From positions 62,001 through 126,000 of the forward strand of contig JAIUPH010000037.1 of assembly GCA_020161065.1 (NCBI GenBank): a stretch of DNA of 64,000 nucleotides, in the 5' to 3' direction. This stretch comes from Pseudomonadota bacterium (GTDB lineage: Bacteria; Pseudomonadota; Gammaproteobacteria; Burkholderiales; Burkholderiaceae_C). The notes below the pieces were generated by a model that worked only from the letters and a program-made list of their open reading frames with translations, had not been told where the DNA came from and did not search any database. Each line of letters begins with the position of its first letter. Positions within the stretch are counted from its first letter, which is position 1. Made by a program: the position numbers and the translations under genes. Of the stretch, positions 33,828-43,364 are shown one piece after another.

Positions 33828-34802
33828 TCAGTTCACCAGCACCACCTTGCCCTGCACTTGGCGGGAAGCCATGCGCGCATAGGCCGCCGGCAGCTCGCGC
33901 ATCGGCAGCCGGCGGTCGATCACCGGCTTGACCCGGCCTTCGCGGTACCACTGCAGCAGCTGCGCCATGTCGGCGGCGAAGGCCTTGGGCTCGCGGCGCG
34001 TGAATTCGCCCCAGAAGACGCCGACCACCGCCGCGCCTTTCAGCAGCGCCAGGTTGAAGGGCAGGGCCGGGATGCCGCCGCCGGCGAAGCCGACCACCAG
34101 GTAGCGCCCGCGCCAGGCGATGGCGCGAAACGCCGGCTCGGCCAGGTCGCCGCCCACCGGGTCGTAGACGACGTCGGGGCCCTTGCCGTCGGTCAGCGTC
34201 TTCAGCGCGTCGCGCAGCGGCGTGCTGGCGTAGTTGATGGTGGCGTCGGCACCCAACTGCGCCAGGAAGGCGCACTTCGCGTCGCTGCCGGCGGCGGCGA
34301 TCACGCGCGCGCCGGCGGCCTTGGCGATCTGCACCGCCGCCGTGCCCACGCCGCCGGCCGCGCCCAGCACCAGTACCGTCTCGCCGGCCTTGAGCTGGCC
34401 GCGGTCGAGCAGCGCGTGCTGCGAGGTGCCGTAGGTGAAGGCAAACGCCGCCGCGTCGACCAAATCGACCTCGGGCGGCAGCGGCAGCACGCGCGCCGCG
34501 GCGATGCAGGCATGCGTGGCGAACCCGCCGCTGGAGGCGATGCCGGCCACCGCATCGCCCGGCTTCAGGTGCTTGACGCCATCGCCCACGGCGTCGATGC
34601 GGCCGGCGAATTCCGAGCCCGGCACGAACGGCAGTTCGGGCTTGAACTGGTACTTGCCGACGATGGTCAGCGAATCGGGGAAATTCAGGCTCGCGGCCTG
34701 GATGGCGACGCGCACCTCGCCGGGCGCCGGCTCGGGCGTGGGCAGCTCGCGCCACTTCAGGGCATCGACGCCGTCGAGGGTTTCGCACATCCAGGCATGC
34801 AT
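33828..34802 (-). CDS. NADPH:quinone oxidoreductase family protein (zinc-independent MDR)
   Basis: A 324-residue medium-chain reductase of the quinone-oxidoreductase branch. The N-terminal GroES-like domain contains [34 protein letters not shown], and the NADPH motif is [62 protein letters not shown] block follows, ending [24 protein letters not shown]. The structural-zinc cysteine cluster is absent. ATG at 34802 is preferred (GGAGA upstream); an in-frame start at 34832 would add ten basic residues. Physiological substrate unknown. Confidence 0.9.
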   Translation of the reverse strand: MHAWMCETLDGVDALKWRELPTPEPAPGEVRVAIQAASLNFPDSLTIVGKYQFKPELPFVPGSEFAGRIDAVGDGVKHLKPGDAVAGIASSGGFATHACIAAARVLPLPPEVDLVDAAAFAFTYGTSQHALLDRGQLKAGETVLVLGAAGGVGTAAVQIAKAAGARVIAAAGSDAKCAFLAQLGADATINYASTPLRDALKTLTDGKGPDVVYDPVGGDLAEPAFRAIAWRGRYLVVGFAGGGIPALPFNLALLKGAAVVGVFWGEFTRREPKAFAADMAQLLQWYREGRVKPVIDRRLPMRELPAAYARMASRQVQGKVVLVN

Positions 34803-34883
34803 CTTCGGTCTCCGCATCCGGCCCGCTGGCATGGGGCCCTGCGACGATGATACGGAGGCACGGGGCGCACGCAGCGCCGCTCC

Positions 34884-34889
34884 TACAAT
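34884..34889 (+). promoter_or_regulatory. -10-like box next to the surE start codon
   Basis: TACAAT ends eight bases before the surE ATG, inside TCCTACAATCCGCGCCGATG. It is a good sigma-70 -10 match, implying a start site at or very near the first codon. No convincing -35 is visible and there is no Shine-Dalgarno in between. Confidence 0.45.
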
Positions 34890-34897
34890 CCGCGCCG

Positions 34898-35659
34898 ATG
34901 CACATCCTGATCGCCAACGACGACGGCTACCTGGCGCCGGGCATCGCGGCGCTGGTCAAGGCCTGCCAGGGCCTGGGGCACATCGACGTCATCGCGCCCG
35001 AGCAGAACGCCAGCGGCACCAGCAATGCGCTGACGCTGTCGCGGCCGCTGGCGGTGTTCGAGGCGCGCGGCGAGCACCTGCGCGGCTTTCGCGTCGTCAA
35101 CGGCACGCCGTCGGACTGCGTGCACGTCGCGCTCACCGGGCTGCTCGAACGGCGGCCCGACCTCGTGCTCTCGGGCATCAACAACGGCGCCAACATGGGC
35201 GACGACACGCTGTACTCCGGCACCGTGGCCGCCGCGATGGAAGGTTATCTGTTCGGCATCCCGGCGATCGCGTTCTCGCAGGTCCAGCACGGCTGGGCGC
35301 ACCTCGACGCGGCCGCCGCCGCGGCGCGCGCCATCGTCGACCAGGTGCTGGCCGGCGGGCTGCCCGACAAGCCCTTCCTGCTGAACGTGAACATCCCCAA
35401 CCGCGCCGATGCCGCCGACCGGCCGCGCCGCGTGACGCGGCTCGGTCGCCGCCACGCCAGCGAGCCGGTGGTGCGCCAGACCAGCCCGCGCGGCGACACG
35501 GTGTACTGGATCGGCCCCGCCGGCGACGCGCGCGAGGCCGGCGAGGGCACCGACTTCCACGCCACCGCCAACGGCGAGGTCTCGATCACGCCGCTGCAGG
35601 TGGACCTCACCGACCATGCCGCGCGCCCGCAATGGGCGGCGCGCTTCGGCCAGCCGTGA
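34898..35659 (+). CDS. surE: 5'/3'-nucleotidase SurE
   Basis: A 253-residue metal-dependent phosphatase acting on nucleoside monophosphates and short polyphosphates; part of the stationary-phase surE-pcm-nlpD set. The N-terminal [10 protein letters not shown] contains the metal-binding Asp8-Asp9, with [28 protein letters not shown] and [25 protein letters not shown] downstream. Length is standard. Its TGA overlaps the pcm GTG start (GTGA), so the two are translationally coupled. Confidence 0.97.
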   Translation: MHILIANDDGYLAPGIAALVKACQGLGHIDVIAPEQNASGTSNALTLSRPLAVFEARGEHLRGFRVVNGTPSDCVHVALTGLLERRPDLVLSGINNGANMGDDTLYSGTVAAAMEGYLFGIPAIAFSQVQHGWAHLDAAAAAARAIVDQVLAGGLPDKPFLLNVNIPNRADAADRPRRVTRLGRRHASEPVVRQTSPRGDTVYWIGPAGDAREAGEGTDFHATANGEVSITPLQVDLTDHAARPQWAARFGQP

Positions 35660-36501
35660 GCCGTCCGCCGCGCGGCGCGCGCTTCCCGCTGGCGCTGGAC
35701 CACGTGCACGCGCTGCCGCGTGGCGTCGAGCGAGCGCTGCCGCGCGACGCCGAGCGGCCGGCGCCGCGCGAGCTGCTGCGCCCGCAGCGCCCGGTGGCGC
35801 ATGCCGCGCAGCAGGCGCTGGTGGCGGCGCCCAGCGGGCTGGGGCTCGATTCGGCGGCGGTGCGCGCGCGCATGGTCGAGCGGCTGCGCGCCGAAGGGGT
35901 CAGTTGCGAGCCGGTGCTGCAGGCCTTCGGCCAGGTCGAGCGCCACCGCTTCGTCGACACCGCGCTGGCCACCCAGGCCTACGAAGACACGGCCTTGCCG
36001 ATCGGCCTGCAGCAGACCATCAGCAAGCCCTCGGTGGTGGCGCGCATGCTGGCGCTGCTGTTCGACTCCACCGCCGCGCGCGAGGCCGGCCACCTGGGCC
36101 GCGTGCTGGAGATCGGCACCGGCTGCGGCTACCAGGCGGCGCTGCTGTCGCTGCTGGGGCGCTCGGTGCTGTCGATCGAGCGGCTGCGGCCGCTGCACGA
36201 GAAGGCGCGCACGCATCTGCACGGCTGGCGGCGCGGCGACCTGCGCCTGGTCTACGGCGACGGCCAGCTCGGCCACGCGCCGTGGGCGCCGTACCAGCAC
36301 ATCGTGGCCGCCGCCGGCGGCGAGGCGCTGCCGCAGGCCTGGCTGGACCAGCTGGCCGTCGGCGGCCGACTGGTGGCGCCGATGCACGACGCCCGCTCGG
36401 GCGGCCAGGTGCTGGTGGTGGTGGACCGCAGCACCCAGGGCTGGCACGAGCAGCGGCTGGGGGCGGTGCACTTCGTCCCCCTAAAATCCGGTCGTGCCTG
36501 A
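35656..36501 (+). CDS. pcm: Protein-L-isoaspartate O-methyltransferase
   Basis: A 281-residue SAM-dependent repair methyltransferase that acts on isoaspartyl residues in damaged proteins. The catalytic core starts near residue 65 ([13 protein letters not shown]). The family signatures are [23 protein letters not shown] and [28 protein letters not shown], ending with [12 protein letters not shown]. About 60 extra N-terminal residues rich in Arg and Pro precede the core, so the protein is longer than the E. coli enzyme. The GTG start within the surE stop sets the N-terminus. Confidence 0.95.
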   Translation: MSRPPRGARFPLALDHVHALPRGVERALPRDAERPAPRELLRPQRPVAHAAQQALVAAPSGLGLDSAAVRARMVERLRAEGVSCEPVLQAFGQVERHRFVDTALATQAYEDTALPIGLQQTISKPSVVARMLALLFDSTAAREAGHLGRVLEIGTGCGYQAALLSLLGRSVLSIERLRPLHEKARTHLHGWRRGDLRLVYGDGQLGHAPWAPYQHIVAAAGGEALPQAWLDQLAVGGRLVAPMHDARSGGQVLVVVDRSTQGWHEQRLGAVHFVPLKSGRA

Positions 36502-36558
36502 AGCGACCGCCCGCCCCCACGAAGCACGGATGGACTCCGCAGCACGGATGGATTCTCG

Positions 36559-37617
36559 ATGAAGGCATGGATGCAATGGCCCCTGGCTGGGGGCGCTCGG
36601 TCGTGGCTGATGCTGCTGGTGGTGCCGGTGCTGCTGGCCGGCTGCGCCAACAAGCCCAACCGCGCGCCGGTGGAAGAGCGCAAGCCGCCGCCGCGGTCGG
36701 CGGCGCCGGCGGCCTCGGCCGCCGCGGTCGGCCAGGCGAGCGCCGCCAGCGCCGCCGAAGCGGCCAAGCCGCTGCCCGGCAGCGAGAACGCCGGCAAGCC
36801 CGGCTTCTACACGGTCAAGCCCGGCGACACGCTGACGCGCATCGCGCTCGACAACGGCCAGAGCTGGCGTGACCTGAAGGCCTGGAACAACCTGGACAAG
36901 CCCGACCTCATCGAAGTGGGCCAGGTGCTGCGCGTCGCGCCGCCCGACGCCGGCGGCGGCGTGATCGCGCGCCCGGTGCAGCCGGCGGGGCGCGTCGAAT
37001 CCAAGCCGCTGGATGCGGGCAAGCCGGGGGCGTCGAACCCGGTGGCCGCGGCTGCGCCCGGTGCGATCACGCCGTCGGCGACGCCGGCCACTTCGGCAAC
37101 GCCCGCAGCGCCAGCGGCGGCCACCGCCCCGGCGGCGGCCGGCAGCAACGGCGTCGCGGCCGCCGCGGCGTCGGCCGCCCCGGCGCCGGCGCCGACGGCC
37201 AGCCCGGCCGCCGCCGTCGGCAGCAAGCCGCCGGCGCGCGAAGGCGACGACGACATCAACTGGCTGTGGCCGGCGGCCGGCCCGGTGGCCACGCCCTTCG
37301 ACGAAGCGCGCAGCAAAGGCGTGGCCATCACCGGCAAGCCGGGCGACCCGGTGTATGCCGCCGCCGACGGCCGCGTGGTCTACGCCGGATCGGGCCTGCG
37401 CGGCTACGGCAACCTGGTGATCATCAAGCACAACGCCACCTACCTGACCGCCTACGCGCACAACCAGACGCTGCTGGTCAAGGACGAGCAGCCGGTGCGC
37501 CGCGGCCAGAAGATCGCCGAGATGGGCTCCAGCGACGCCGACCGCGTGCAACTGCACTTCGAGATCCGCCGCCTGGGCGTGCCGATCGACCCGCTGAAGC
37601 TGCTGCCGCCGCGCTGA
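36559..37617 (+). CDS. nlpD: NlpD-like lipoprotein: LysM plus degenerate M23 domain
   Basis: A 352-residue lipoprotein. A signal peptide with lipobox LLAGC is near residue 31. A LysM domain at about 85-128 (FYTVKPGDTLTRIALDNGQSWRDLKAWNNLDKPDLIEVGQVLRV) binds peptidoglycan. A long Ala/Pro linker leads to a C-terminal LytM/M23 domain from about 235. The usual first His and Asp ligands are missing (ARSKGVAITGKPGDPVYAA where catalytic members have HxGxD), so it should be a non-catalytic activator of amidases such as AmiC, as E. coli NlpD is. It follows pcm; rpoS, its common downstream neighbour, is absent. Confidence 0.93.
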   Translation: MKAWMQWPLAGGARSWLMLLVVPVLLAGCANKPNRAPVEERKPPPRSAAPAASAAAVGQASAASAAEAAKPLPGSENAGKPGFYTVKPGDTLTRIALDNGQSWRDLKAWNNLDKPDLIEVGQVLRVAPPDAGGGVIARPVQPAGRVESKPLDAGKPGASNPVAAAAPGAITPSATPATSATPAAPAAATAPAAAGSNGVAAAAASAAPAPAPTASPAAAVGSKPPAREGDDDINWLWPAAGPVATPFDEARSKGVAITGKPGDPVYAAADGRVVYAGSGLRGYGNLVIIKHNATYLTAYAHNQTLLVKDEQPVRRGQKIAEMGSSDADRVQLHFEIRRLGVPIDPLKLLPPR

Positions 37618-37819
37618 ACGGCAGCAGCAGCGGCAGCGGCAGCGGCGGCCGCGCGCGACGACCGCTGGCGCCGCACGCGAGTCACCTGCGCGACAAATCA
37701 CCCCCCGCGGCCTGGGGTGGATGCGGCCGTCTTCCTAGGGCTTCCGATGAGGTGTGAGGGCCGGCACGCGGGCTAGCATCGCCCGCCATTCCAGCCAGCC
37801 CCCAACACCGAGGTCCCAT

Positions 37820-38695
37820 TTGCAGCTCTTGCAGCTCCTGATCAGCGGCGTCGCGCAAGGCTGCATCTATGGGCTGATCGCGCTCGGCTTCGTGCTCATC
37901 TACAAGGCCACCGAGACCGTCAGCTTCGCCCAGGGCGAATTGATGATGCTGGGCGCCTTCCTCGGCCTGGCGCTGATGAGCTTCGCCGGCTGGCCCTTCT
38001 GGGCCGCGGTGCTGTGCTCGGTGGCGGCGATGGGCTTGTTCGGCGTGGTCACCGAGCGGGTGGTGATCCGCCCCATCCTGGGGCAGCCGGCGTTCTCGAT
38101 CGTCATGCTGACCTTCGGCATCGGCTACGTGGCGCGCGGCGCGATCACCATGATCCCCGCCATCGGCACCGAGACGCACACGCTGCCGGTGCCCTACAAA
38201 GACCAGGTGTGGCGCCTGGGCGAGCTGGTGCTCAACGTCGAGCAGCTGGTGGTGATCGGCGTCACCGTGGCGCTGTGCGCGGCGCTGTTCGCGCTGTTCC
38301 GCTACAGCAAGATCGGCATCGCGATGCAGGCCAGCTCGCAGAACCAGCTTGCCGCGTACTACATGGGCATTCCGGTGCAGCGGCTCAACGGCCTGGTGTG
38401 GGGGCTGGCGGCGGCGGTGGCGGCGGTGGCCGGGCTGCTGCTGGCGCCCATCACCTTCGTGCACGCCAACATGGGCTTCATCGGGCTCAAGGCCTTTCCG
38501 GCGGCGGTGGTGGGCGGCTTCGGCAGCCTGCCGGGGGCCATCGTCGGCGGGCTCATCATCGGCGTGGTCGAGGCGCTGTCGGGCTTCTACCTGCCCGAAG
38601 GGTTCAAGGACATAGCCGCCTATGTGGTGGTACTGCTGATGCTGATGGTCAAGCCCAACGGCCTGTTCGGCGAAACGATGCGCAAGAAGGTCTGA
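37820..38695 (+). CDS. livH: Branched-chain amino acid-type ABC transporter permease LivH
   Basis: A 291-residue inner-membrane permease with about eight membrane segments. Family blocks include LISGVAQGCIYGLIALGFVLIYKATETVSFAQGELMMLGAF, FSIVMLTFGIGYVARGAI and GLKAFPAAVVGGFGSLPGAIVGG, the last carrying the EAA-like loop. TTG at 37820 is chosen because it gives the usual LivH N-terminus and has GAGG upstream; a longer frame reaching to 37754 has an unlikely Arg/Pro-rich head. First gene of livHMGF. Confidence 0.95.
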   Translation: MQLLQLLISGVAQGCIYGLIALGFVLIYKATETVSFAQGELMMLGAFLGLALMSFAGWPFWAAVLCSVAAMGLFGVVTERVVIRPILGQPAFSIVMLTFGIGYVARGAITMIPAIGTETHTLPVPYKDQVWRLGELVLNVEQLVVIGVTVALCAALFALFRYSKIGIAMQASSQNQLAAYYMGIPVQRLNGLVWGLAAAVAAVAGLLLAPITFVHANMGFIGLKAFPAAVVGGFGSLPGAIVGGLIIGVVEALSGFYLPEGFKDIAAYVVVLLMLMVKPNGLFGETMRKKV

Positions 38696-38702
38696 CGCCG
38701 CC

Positions 38703-39779
38703 ATGCGCTTCATCTTCAAGACCAGCTACGCGCAGGACGTCGACCTCGCCAAGCACGGCGGCCACCGCTTCTGGTACGGGCTGCTGCTGGCGCTGCTGCT
38801 GGCCTCGCCGTGGCTGCTGTCGGAGTACGGGCTGGCGCAGCTCACCTTCGTGCTGATCTACGGCATCGTCGGCCTCGGGCTGATGCTGCTGGCCGGCTTC
38901 ACCGGGCTGTTCTCGATCGGCCACGCCGCCTTCCTGGGCGTCGGCGCGTACACCGAGGCGGTGCTGGTCAACCAGGGCGTGCCGTTCCCCATCGCGCTGG
39001 CCTGCGCCGCGCTGCTGGCCGCTGCCGTGGGCGTGGTGGTGGGGCTGCCGGCGCTGCGCGTCAAGGGCATGTACCTGGGCATCAGCACCATGGCCTTCGG
39101 CTTCATCGTCGCCGAGGTCTTCGCGCGCTGGGAGTCGATGACCGGCGGCAACGCCGGTCTGCACGTCAAGGCGCCGGCGCTGCTGGGCTGGAAGCTCGAC
39201 AGCGCCACCGAGTTCTACTTCCTGTGCCTGCTGCTGGCGGTGCTGTCGACGCTGGCCATCCTGAACCTGCTGCGTTCGCCGACCGGGCGCGCCTTCGTCG
39301 CCATCCGCGACAGCGAGATCTCGGCGCAGAGCATGGGCATCCACCTGGCGCGCTACAAGACGCTGTCGTTCGCGGTGTCGGCGGCGCTGGCCGGGCTGGG
39401 CGGCGCGCTGTATGCGCACATGATCAAGTTCCTCAGCCCCGACCAGTTCGACATCATCCAGTCGATCGACCTGCTGCTGATGGTGGTGATCGGCGGTCTC
39501 GGCTCGGTGCACGGCGCCTTCCTGGGCGCGATCTTCCTGATCGTCATGCCGCAGGCCATCAACGCCAGCAAGGACTTCCTGCCCGACGTCATCGGCCAGG
39601 CGCCGGGGCTGAAGGCCGCCGTCTACGGGCTGGTGCTGATCGCCTTCGTGCTGTTCGAGCCGCTCGGCCTGTACGGGCGCTGGCTGAAGATCCGCACCTT
39701 CTTCACCATCTTCCCGTTCTACCGCAAGGGCATGTTCAAGCGGCAGAAATCGTTCCAGAAGTCGGACCGCCTGCGATGA
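38703..39779 (+). CDS. livM: Branched-chain amino acid-type ABC transporter permease LivM
   Basis: A 358-residue second permease of the HAAT system, with about ten membrane segments. Typical stretches are GLMLLAGFTGLFSIGHAAFLGVGAYT, LRVKGMYLGISTMAFGFIV, RDSEISAQSMGIHLARYKTLSFAVSAALAGLGGALYAH and MVVIGGLGSVHGAFLGAIFLI. It begins seven bases after livH and its stop overlaps livG by four bases. Confidence 0.96.
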   Translation: MRFIFKTSYAQDVDLAKHGGHRFWYGLLLALLLASPWLLSEYGLAQLTFVLIYGIVGLGLMLLAGFTGLFSIGHAAFLGVGAYTEAVLVNQGVPFPIALACAALLAAAVGVVVGLPALRVKGMYLGISTMAFGFIVAEVFARWESMTGGNAGLHVKAPALLGWKLDSATEFYFLCLLLAVLSTLAILNLLRSPTGRAFVAIRDSEISAQSMGIHLARYKTLSFAVSAALAGLGGALYAHMIKFLSPDQFDIIQSIDLLLMVVIGGLGSVHGAFLGAIFLIVMPQAINASKDFLPDVIGQAPGLKAAVYGLVLIAFVLFEPLGLYGRWLKIRTFFTIFPFYRKGMFKRQKSFQKSDRLR

Positions 39780-40594
39780 ACCAGCCCGCCGCATCGTCCC
39801 CGCTGCTGTCGGCGCGCGAGATCAGCGTGCGCTTCGGCGGCGTGCTGGCCGTCAACAAGGTGAGCTTCGACGTCCACCCGGGCGAGGTGTTCACGCTGAT
39901 CGGCCCCAACGGCGCCGGCAAGACGACGGTGTTCAACCTCATCAGCCGCATCTACACGCCCACCAGCGGCAGCATCCGCTTCGACGGCGCCGAGCTGACC
40001 GAGCGCGCCCCGCACGAGGTGGCGGCGCTGGGCGTGGCGCGCACCTTCCAGAACATCGAGCTGTTCGAGCACGCCAGCGTGCTGCAGAACCTGCTGATCG
40101 GCCGCCACACGCACCGCCGCACCGGCTTCTGGACCGACTTGTTCTTCACGCCGGCGGCGCGCCGCGCGGCGCTGCAAGACCGCGAGCACGTCGAGCGCGT
40201 GATCGACTTCCTCGACCTGCAGCACCACCGCGACACGCTGATCGCCGGGCTGCCCTACGGCGTGCGCAAGGTGGTGGAGCTGGCGCGCGCGCTGTGCGTC
40301 GAGCCGCGGCTGCTGCTGCTGGACGAACCGTCGTCGGGCCTCAACGTCGAGGAGACCGAGGACATGGCCTGGTGGATCAACGACATCCGGCGCGAGTTCG
40401 GCATCACCGTGCTGATGGTCGAGCACGACATGGGGCTGGTGTCCAAGGTGTCCGACCGCGTGCTGGCCATGAACCAGGGCGAGGTGCTGGCGATGGGCAG
40501 CCCGGCCGAGGTGCAAGGCCACCCGGGCGTGATCGAGGCCTACCTCGGATCTTCGGCGGACCTGTCCAGCCTGCGGCGGGAGGCGGCGCCATGA
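39776..40594 (+). CDS. livG: Branched-chain amino acid-type ABC transporter ATPase LivG
   Basis: A 272-residue ATP-binding subunit. Walker A is GPNGAGKTT and the Q-loop follows in GVARTFQNIELF. The ABC signature position reads GLPYGVRKVVELARAL, diverged from LSGGQ as is common in LivG. Walker B is LLLLDEPSSGLN, and the H-loop lies in LMVEHDMGLVS. Translationally coupled on both sides by ATGA overlaps. Confidence 0.96.
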   Translation: MNQPAASSPLLSAREISVRFGGVLAVNKVSFDVHPGEVFTLIGPNGAGKTTVFNLISRIYTPTSGSIRFDGAELTERAPHEVAALGVARTFQNIELFEHASVLQNLLIGRHTHRRTGFWTDLFFTPAARRAALQDREHVERVIDFLDLQHHRDTLIAGLPYGVRKVVELARALCVEPRLLLLDEPSSGLNVEETEDMAWWINDIRREFGITVLMVEHDMGLVSKVSDRVLAMNQGEVLAMGSPAEVQGHPGVIEAYLGSSADLSSLRREAAP

Positions 40595-41364
40595 GCGACG
40601 AACTGCTCGTGCTGTCCAACGTCGAAAGCGCGTACGGGCCGATCCGCGCGATCCGCGGCGTCAGCCTGAAGGTGCGCAAGGGCGAGATCGCCACCGTGCT
40701 GGGCAGCAACGGCGCCGGCAAGACGACGATCCTGAAGACCATCTCCGGCATCATCGACCCGCGACGCGGCAGCATCCAGTTCAAGGGCGCCGACATCACC
40801 GCCAACGACCCCGCCGCCATCGTGCGCCGCGGCCTGCTGCAGGTGCCCGAGGGGCGCGAGGTGTTCCCGCTGTTGAGCGTGCACGACAACCTGCTGATGG
40901 GCGCCTATACGCGCGCCGACCGCGACGGCGTGGCGCGCGACATCGAGCAGGCCTTTGCCTACTTTCCGATCCTGCGCGAGCGCCAGCGCCAGGAGGCGGG
41001 GCTGCTGTCGGGCGGCCAGCAGCAGATGCTGGCGATCGCCCGCGCGCTGGTCGCTGCGCCGGAGATGATCCTGCTCGACGAGCCCAGCCTGGGCCTGAGC
41101 CCGAAGCTGACGCGCGAGATCTTCGAGATCGTGGTGCGCATCAACCGCGAGCGCGGCACCACCATCCTCGTCGTCGAGCAGAACGCCAACATGGCGCTCA
41201 ACGTGGCCGACTACGGCTACGTGCTGGAGAACGGCCGCATCGTGATGGAAGACCGCTGCGCCGTGCTGCGCGAGAAGGACGACGTCAAGGAGTTCTACCT
41301 CGGCATGAAGGAAGCCGGCGTGCGCGGCGAGCGGCGCTGGAAGAAGAAGAAGACGTGGCGGTGA
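40591..41364 (+). CDS. livF: Branched-chain amino acid-type ABC transporter ATPase LivF
   Basis: A 257-residue second ATPase of the transporter. Walker A is GSNGAGKTT, the family's LLQVPEGREVFPLLSVHDNL follows, then the signature LLSGGQQQMLAIARALV, Walker B MILLDEPSLGLS and ILVVEQNANMAL. The C-terminus ends in a Lys/Arg-rich tail (ERRWKKKKTWR) not usual for the family. A hairpin lies in the 115-bp gap before the acyl-CoA synthetase gene. Confidence 0.96.
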   Translation: MSDELLVLSNVESAYGPIRAIRGVSLKVRKGEIATVLGSNGAGKTTILKTISGIIDPRRGSIQFKGADITANDPAAIVRRGLLQVPEGREVFPLLSVHDNLLMGAYTRADRDGVARDIEQAFAYFPILRERQRQEAGLLSGGQQQMLAIARALVAAPEMILLDEPSLGLSPKLTREIFEIVVRINRERGTTILVVEQNANMALNVADYGYVLENGRIVMEDRCAVLREKDDVKEFYLGMKEAGVRGERRWKKKKTWR

Positions 41365-41423
41365 TGATGAGGCCACTGACGCATCGCTCAACGAGCCGGG
41401 CCGAGCGCCGGGCCGCTCCCAAG

Positions 41424-41453
41424 CCGGCCCGGGTCCCCTCGGGGGACCGGCCG
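41424..41453 (+). terminator. Hairpin between livF and the acyl-CoA synthetase gene
   Basis: GGTCCCC-tcg-GGGGACC is a perfect seven-pair stem, extended beyond a two-base bulge by CGGCC / GGCCG. No T-run follows, so it may only reduce read-through or protect the upstream transcript's 3' end rather than stop transcription fully. The gap 41365-41479 holds nothing else recognisable. Confidence 0.45.
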
Positions 41454-41479
41454 ACGCTTGCGGCGGACGAGGGGTTGTC

Positions 41480-43336
41480 ATGAGCGGACTCTGGGAACTC
41501 AGCCGTTACGAGCGCAACCCCGCGGTGCTGACCGCGGGCGACACCATCCCGCAGATCTTCCTCAACGCCGTCAAGGCGCGCGGCGATCGCGTGTGGATGC
41601 GCGAGAAGAAGCTCGGCATCTGGCGCGAATGGACCTGGAACGGCGCCTTCACCGCGGTGCGCGAGATCGGCATGGGCCTGGCCGCGCTCGGCCTGCAGCC
41701 GGGGCAGACGGCATCCATCCTGTCCAACACCGTCGTCGAATGGGTGCTGGCCGACCTCGGCGTGCTGTGCGCCGGCGGCGTGAGCAACGGCATCTACCCC
41801 ACCGACAGCGCCGACCAGGTGCAGTACCTGTGCAGCGACTCGGCCACGCGCGTGCTGTTCGTCGAGGACGAGGAACAACTCGACAAGGCGCTGGAAGTGC
41901 GCGCCCAGTTGCCTGAACTGCAGTGGATCGTGGTCTTCGACATGGAAGGCCTGCAGCAGTTCGAAGACCCGCAGGTCATCAGCCTGGCCGCCTTGCGCGA
42001 GCGCGGCCGCGCGCACGACGCGGCGAACCCGGGCGAGTTCGATCGCCGCGCCGCCAGCCGCGGCCCGCAGGACCTGGCCATCCTGGTCTACACCTCGGGC
42101 ACCACCGGGCGGCCCAAGGGCGCCATGCATCTGCACGGCGCGCTGGCCTGGACGCTGCGCCAGTCCAACCTCGGCCTGCCGCAGGCGGAAGGCGACGAGC
42201 GCATGTGCTTCCTGCCGCTGTGCCACATCGCCGAGCGCATGGTGGGTGCCTTCTCGTCGATCTACGCCGGCTCCATCCTCAACTTCGTCGAGAACCCCGA
42301 CACCGTGCCCGAGAACGTGCGCGAGATCGCGCCGACCATCTTCTTCGCGGTGCCGCGGGTGTGGGAGAAGTTCTATTCGGCGGTGGTCATCGGCGTCAAG
42401 GAAGCCGGCCGCGTGCAGCAACTCGCGTACGGCTGGTCGATCGCCGTCGGCGGCCGCGTGGCCGACCTCGTGCTGGCCAAGCAGCCGGTGCCGGCGGCGC
42501 TGAAGCTGCAGTTCCGCCTGGCGCGCTGGCTGGCGCTGGACAACGTGCGCAAGCTGATCGGCATCCACCGCTCGCGCTACCTGCTGACCGGCGCGGCGCC
42601 GATCTCGCCCGAGCTGATCCGCTGGTACCTGTCGCTCGGCGTGCCCATGCTCGAAGGCTGGGGCATGACCGAGACCTGCGCCATCGGCACGCTCAACCGC
42701 CCCGACGCCATCCGCATGGGCAGCATCGGCCCGCCCGCCGAAGGCGTGGAGGTGCGCATCGAGCCGGCCACCGGCGAGATCCTGGTGCGCGGTACCAACG
42801 TGTTTGCGGGTTATCTCAACCTGCCGGAGAAGACCGCCGAGACGATCGTCGACGGCTGGCTGCACACCGGCGACGTGGGCGTGGTGGACGAGCAGGGCTA
42901 CTTCCGCATCACCGACCGCATGAAGGACATCATCATCACCGCGGGCGGCAAGAACATCACGCCCAGCGAGTGGGAGAACGAGCTGAAGTTCAGCCCGTAC
43001 ATCACCGACGCGGTGGTCATCGGCGACAAGCGGCCCTACCTGGTGTGCATCGTGATGATCGACCAGGAGAACGTCGAGCGCTTCGCGCAGGACCACGACG
43101 TGCCGTTCAGCAACTACGCCAGCCTGACGCGCGCGCCCGAGGTGCGCGCGCTGATCCAGGGCGAGATCGACCAGGTCAACAAGAAGTTCGCCCGGGTCGA
43201 GCAGGTGAAGAGGTTCTGGCTGCTGGAGGCGCAGCTCACGGCCGAGGACGAGGAACTGACCCCGACCATGAAGCTCAAACGCAAGCTCGTGCAGCAGAAG
43301 TACGCGGCGCAGATCGACGCGATGTACCAGGCCTGA
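41480..43336 (+). CDS. Long-chain AMP-dependent acyl-CoA synthetase (FadD15-like)
   Basis: A 618-residue ANL-family ligase. The phosphate loop is LAILVYTSGTTGRPKGAMHLH. LPLCHIAERMVGAFSSIYAGS and VPRVWEKFYSAV are typical of the eukaryotic-like long-chain branch. A5 is LEGWGMTETCAIGTLN, A7 GWLHTGDVGVVDEQGYF, A8 DRMKDIIITAGGKNITPSEWENELK, and the C-terminal part ends ELTPTMKLKRKLV with the catalytic lysine region. Its place between livF and the binding-protein gene suggests it activates the imported compound (a carboxylic acid) as it enters. That role is inference. Confidence 0.92.
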   Translation: MSGLWELSRYERNPAVLTAGDTIPQIFLNAVKARGDRVWMREKKLGIWREWTWNGAFTAVREIGMGLAALGLQPGQTASILSNTVVEWVLADLGVLCAGGVSNGIYPTDSADQVQYLCSDSATRVLFVEDEEQLDKALEVRAQLPELQWIVVFDMEGLQQFEDPQVISLAALRERGRAHDAANPGEFDRRAASRGPQDLAILVYTSGTTGRPKGAMHLHGALAWTLRQSNLGLPQAEGDERMCFLPLCHIAERMVGAFSSIYAGSILNFVENPDTVPENVREIAPTIFFAVPRVWEKFYSAVVIGVKEAGRVQQLAYGWSIAVGGRVADLVLAKQPVPAALKLQFRLARWLALDNVRKLIGIHRSRYLLTGAAPISPELIRWYLSLGVPMLEGWGMTETCAIGTLNRPDAIRMGSIGPPAEGVEVRIEPATGEILVRGTNVFAGYLNLPEKTAETIVDGWLHTGDVGVVDEQGYFRITDRMKDIIITAGGKNITPSEWENELKFSPYITDAVVIGDKRPYLVCIVMIDQENVERFAQDHDVPFSNYASLTRAPEVRALIQGEIDQVNKKFARVEQVKRFWLLEAQLTAEDEELTPTMKLKRKLVQQKYAAQIDAMYQA

Positions 43337-43364
43337 CCCAAGGCCTCTCAACCCAAGGAGACGA

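Noticed and set aside
41365-41479. Possible dispersed-repeat copy in the livF to acyl-CoA synthetase gap
   Set aside because: It shares the GGTCCCC-type hairpin style with the 33.7-kb spacer, but I could not align it to the 32-bp repeat, so it is listed only as a hairpin.
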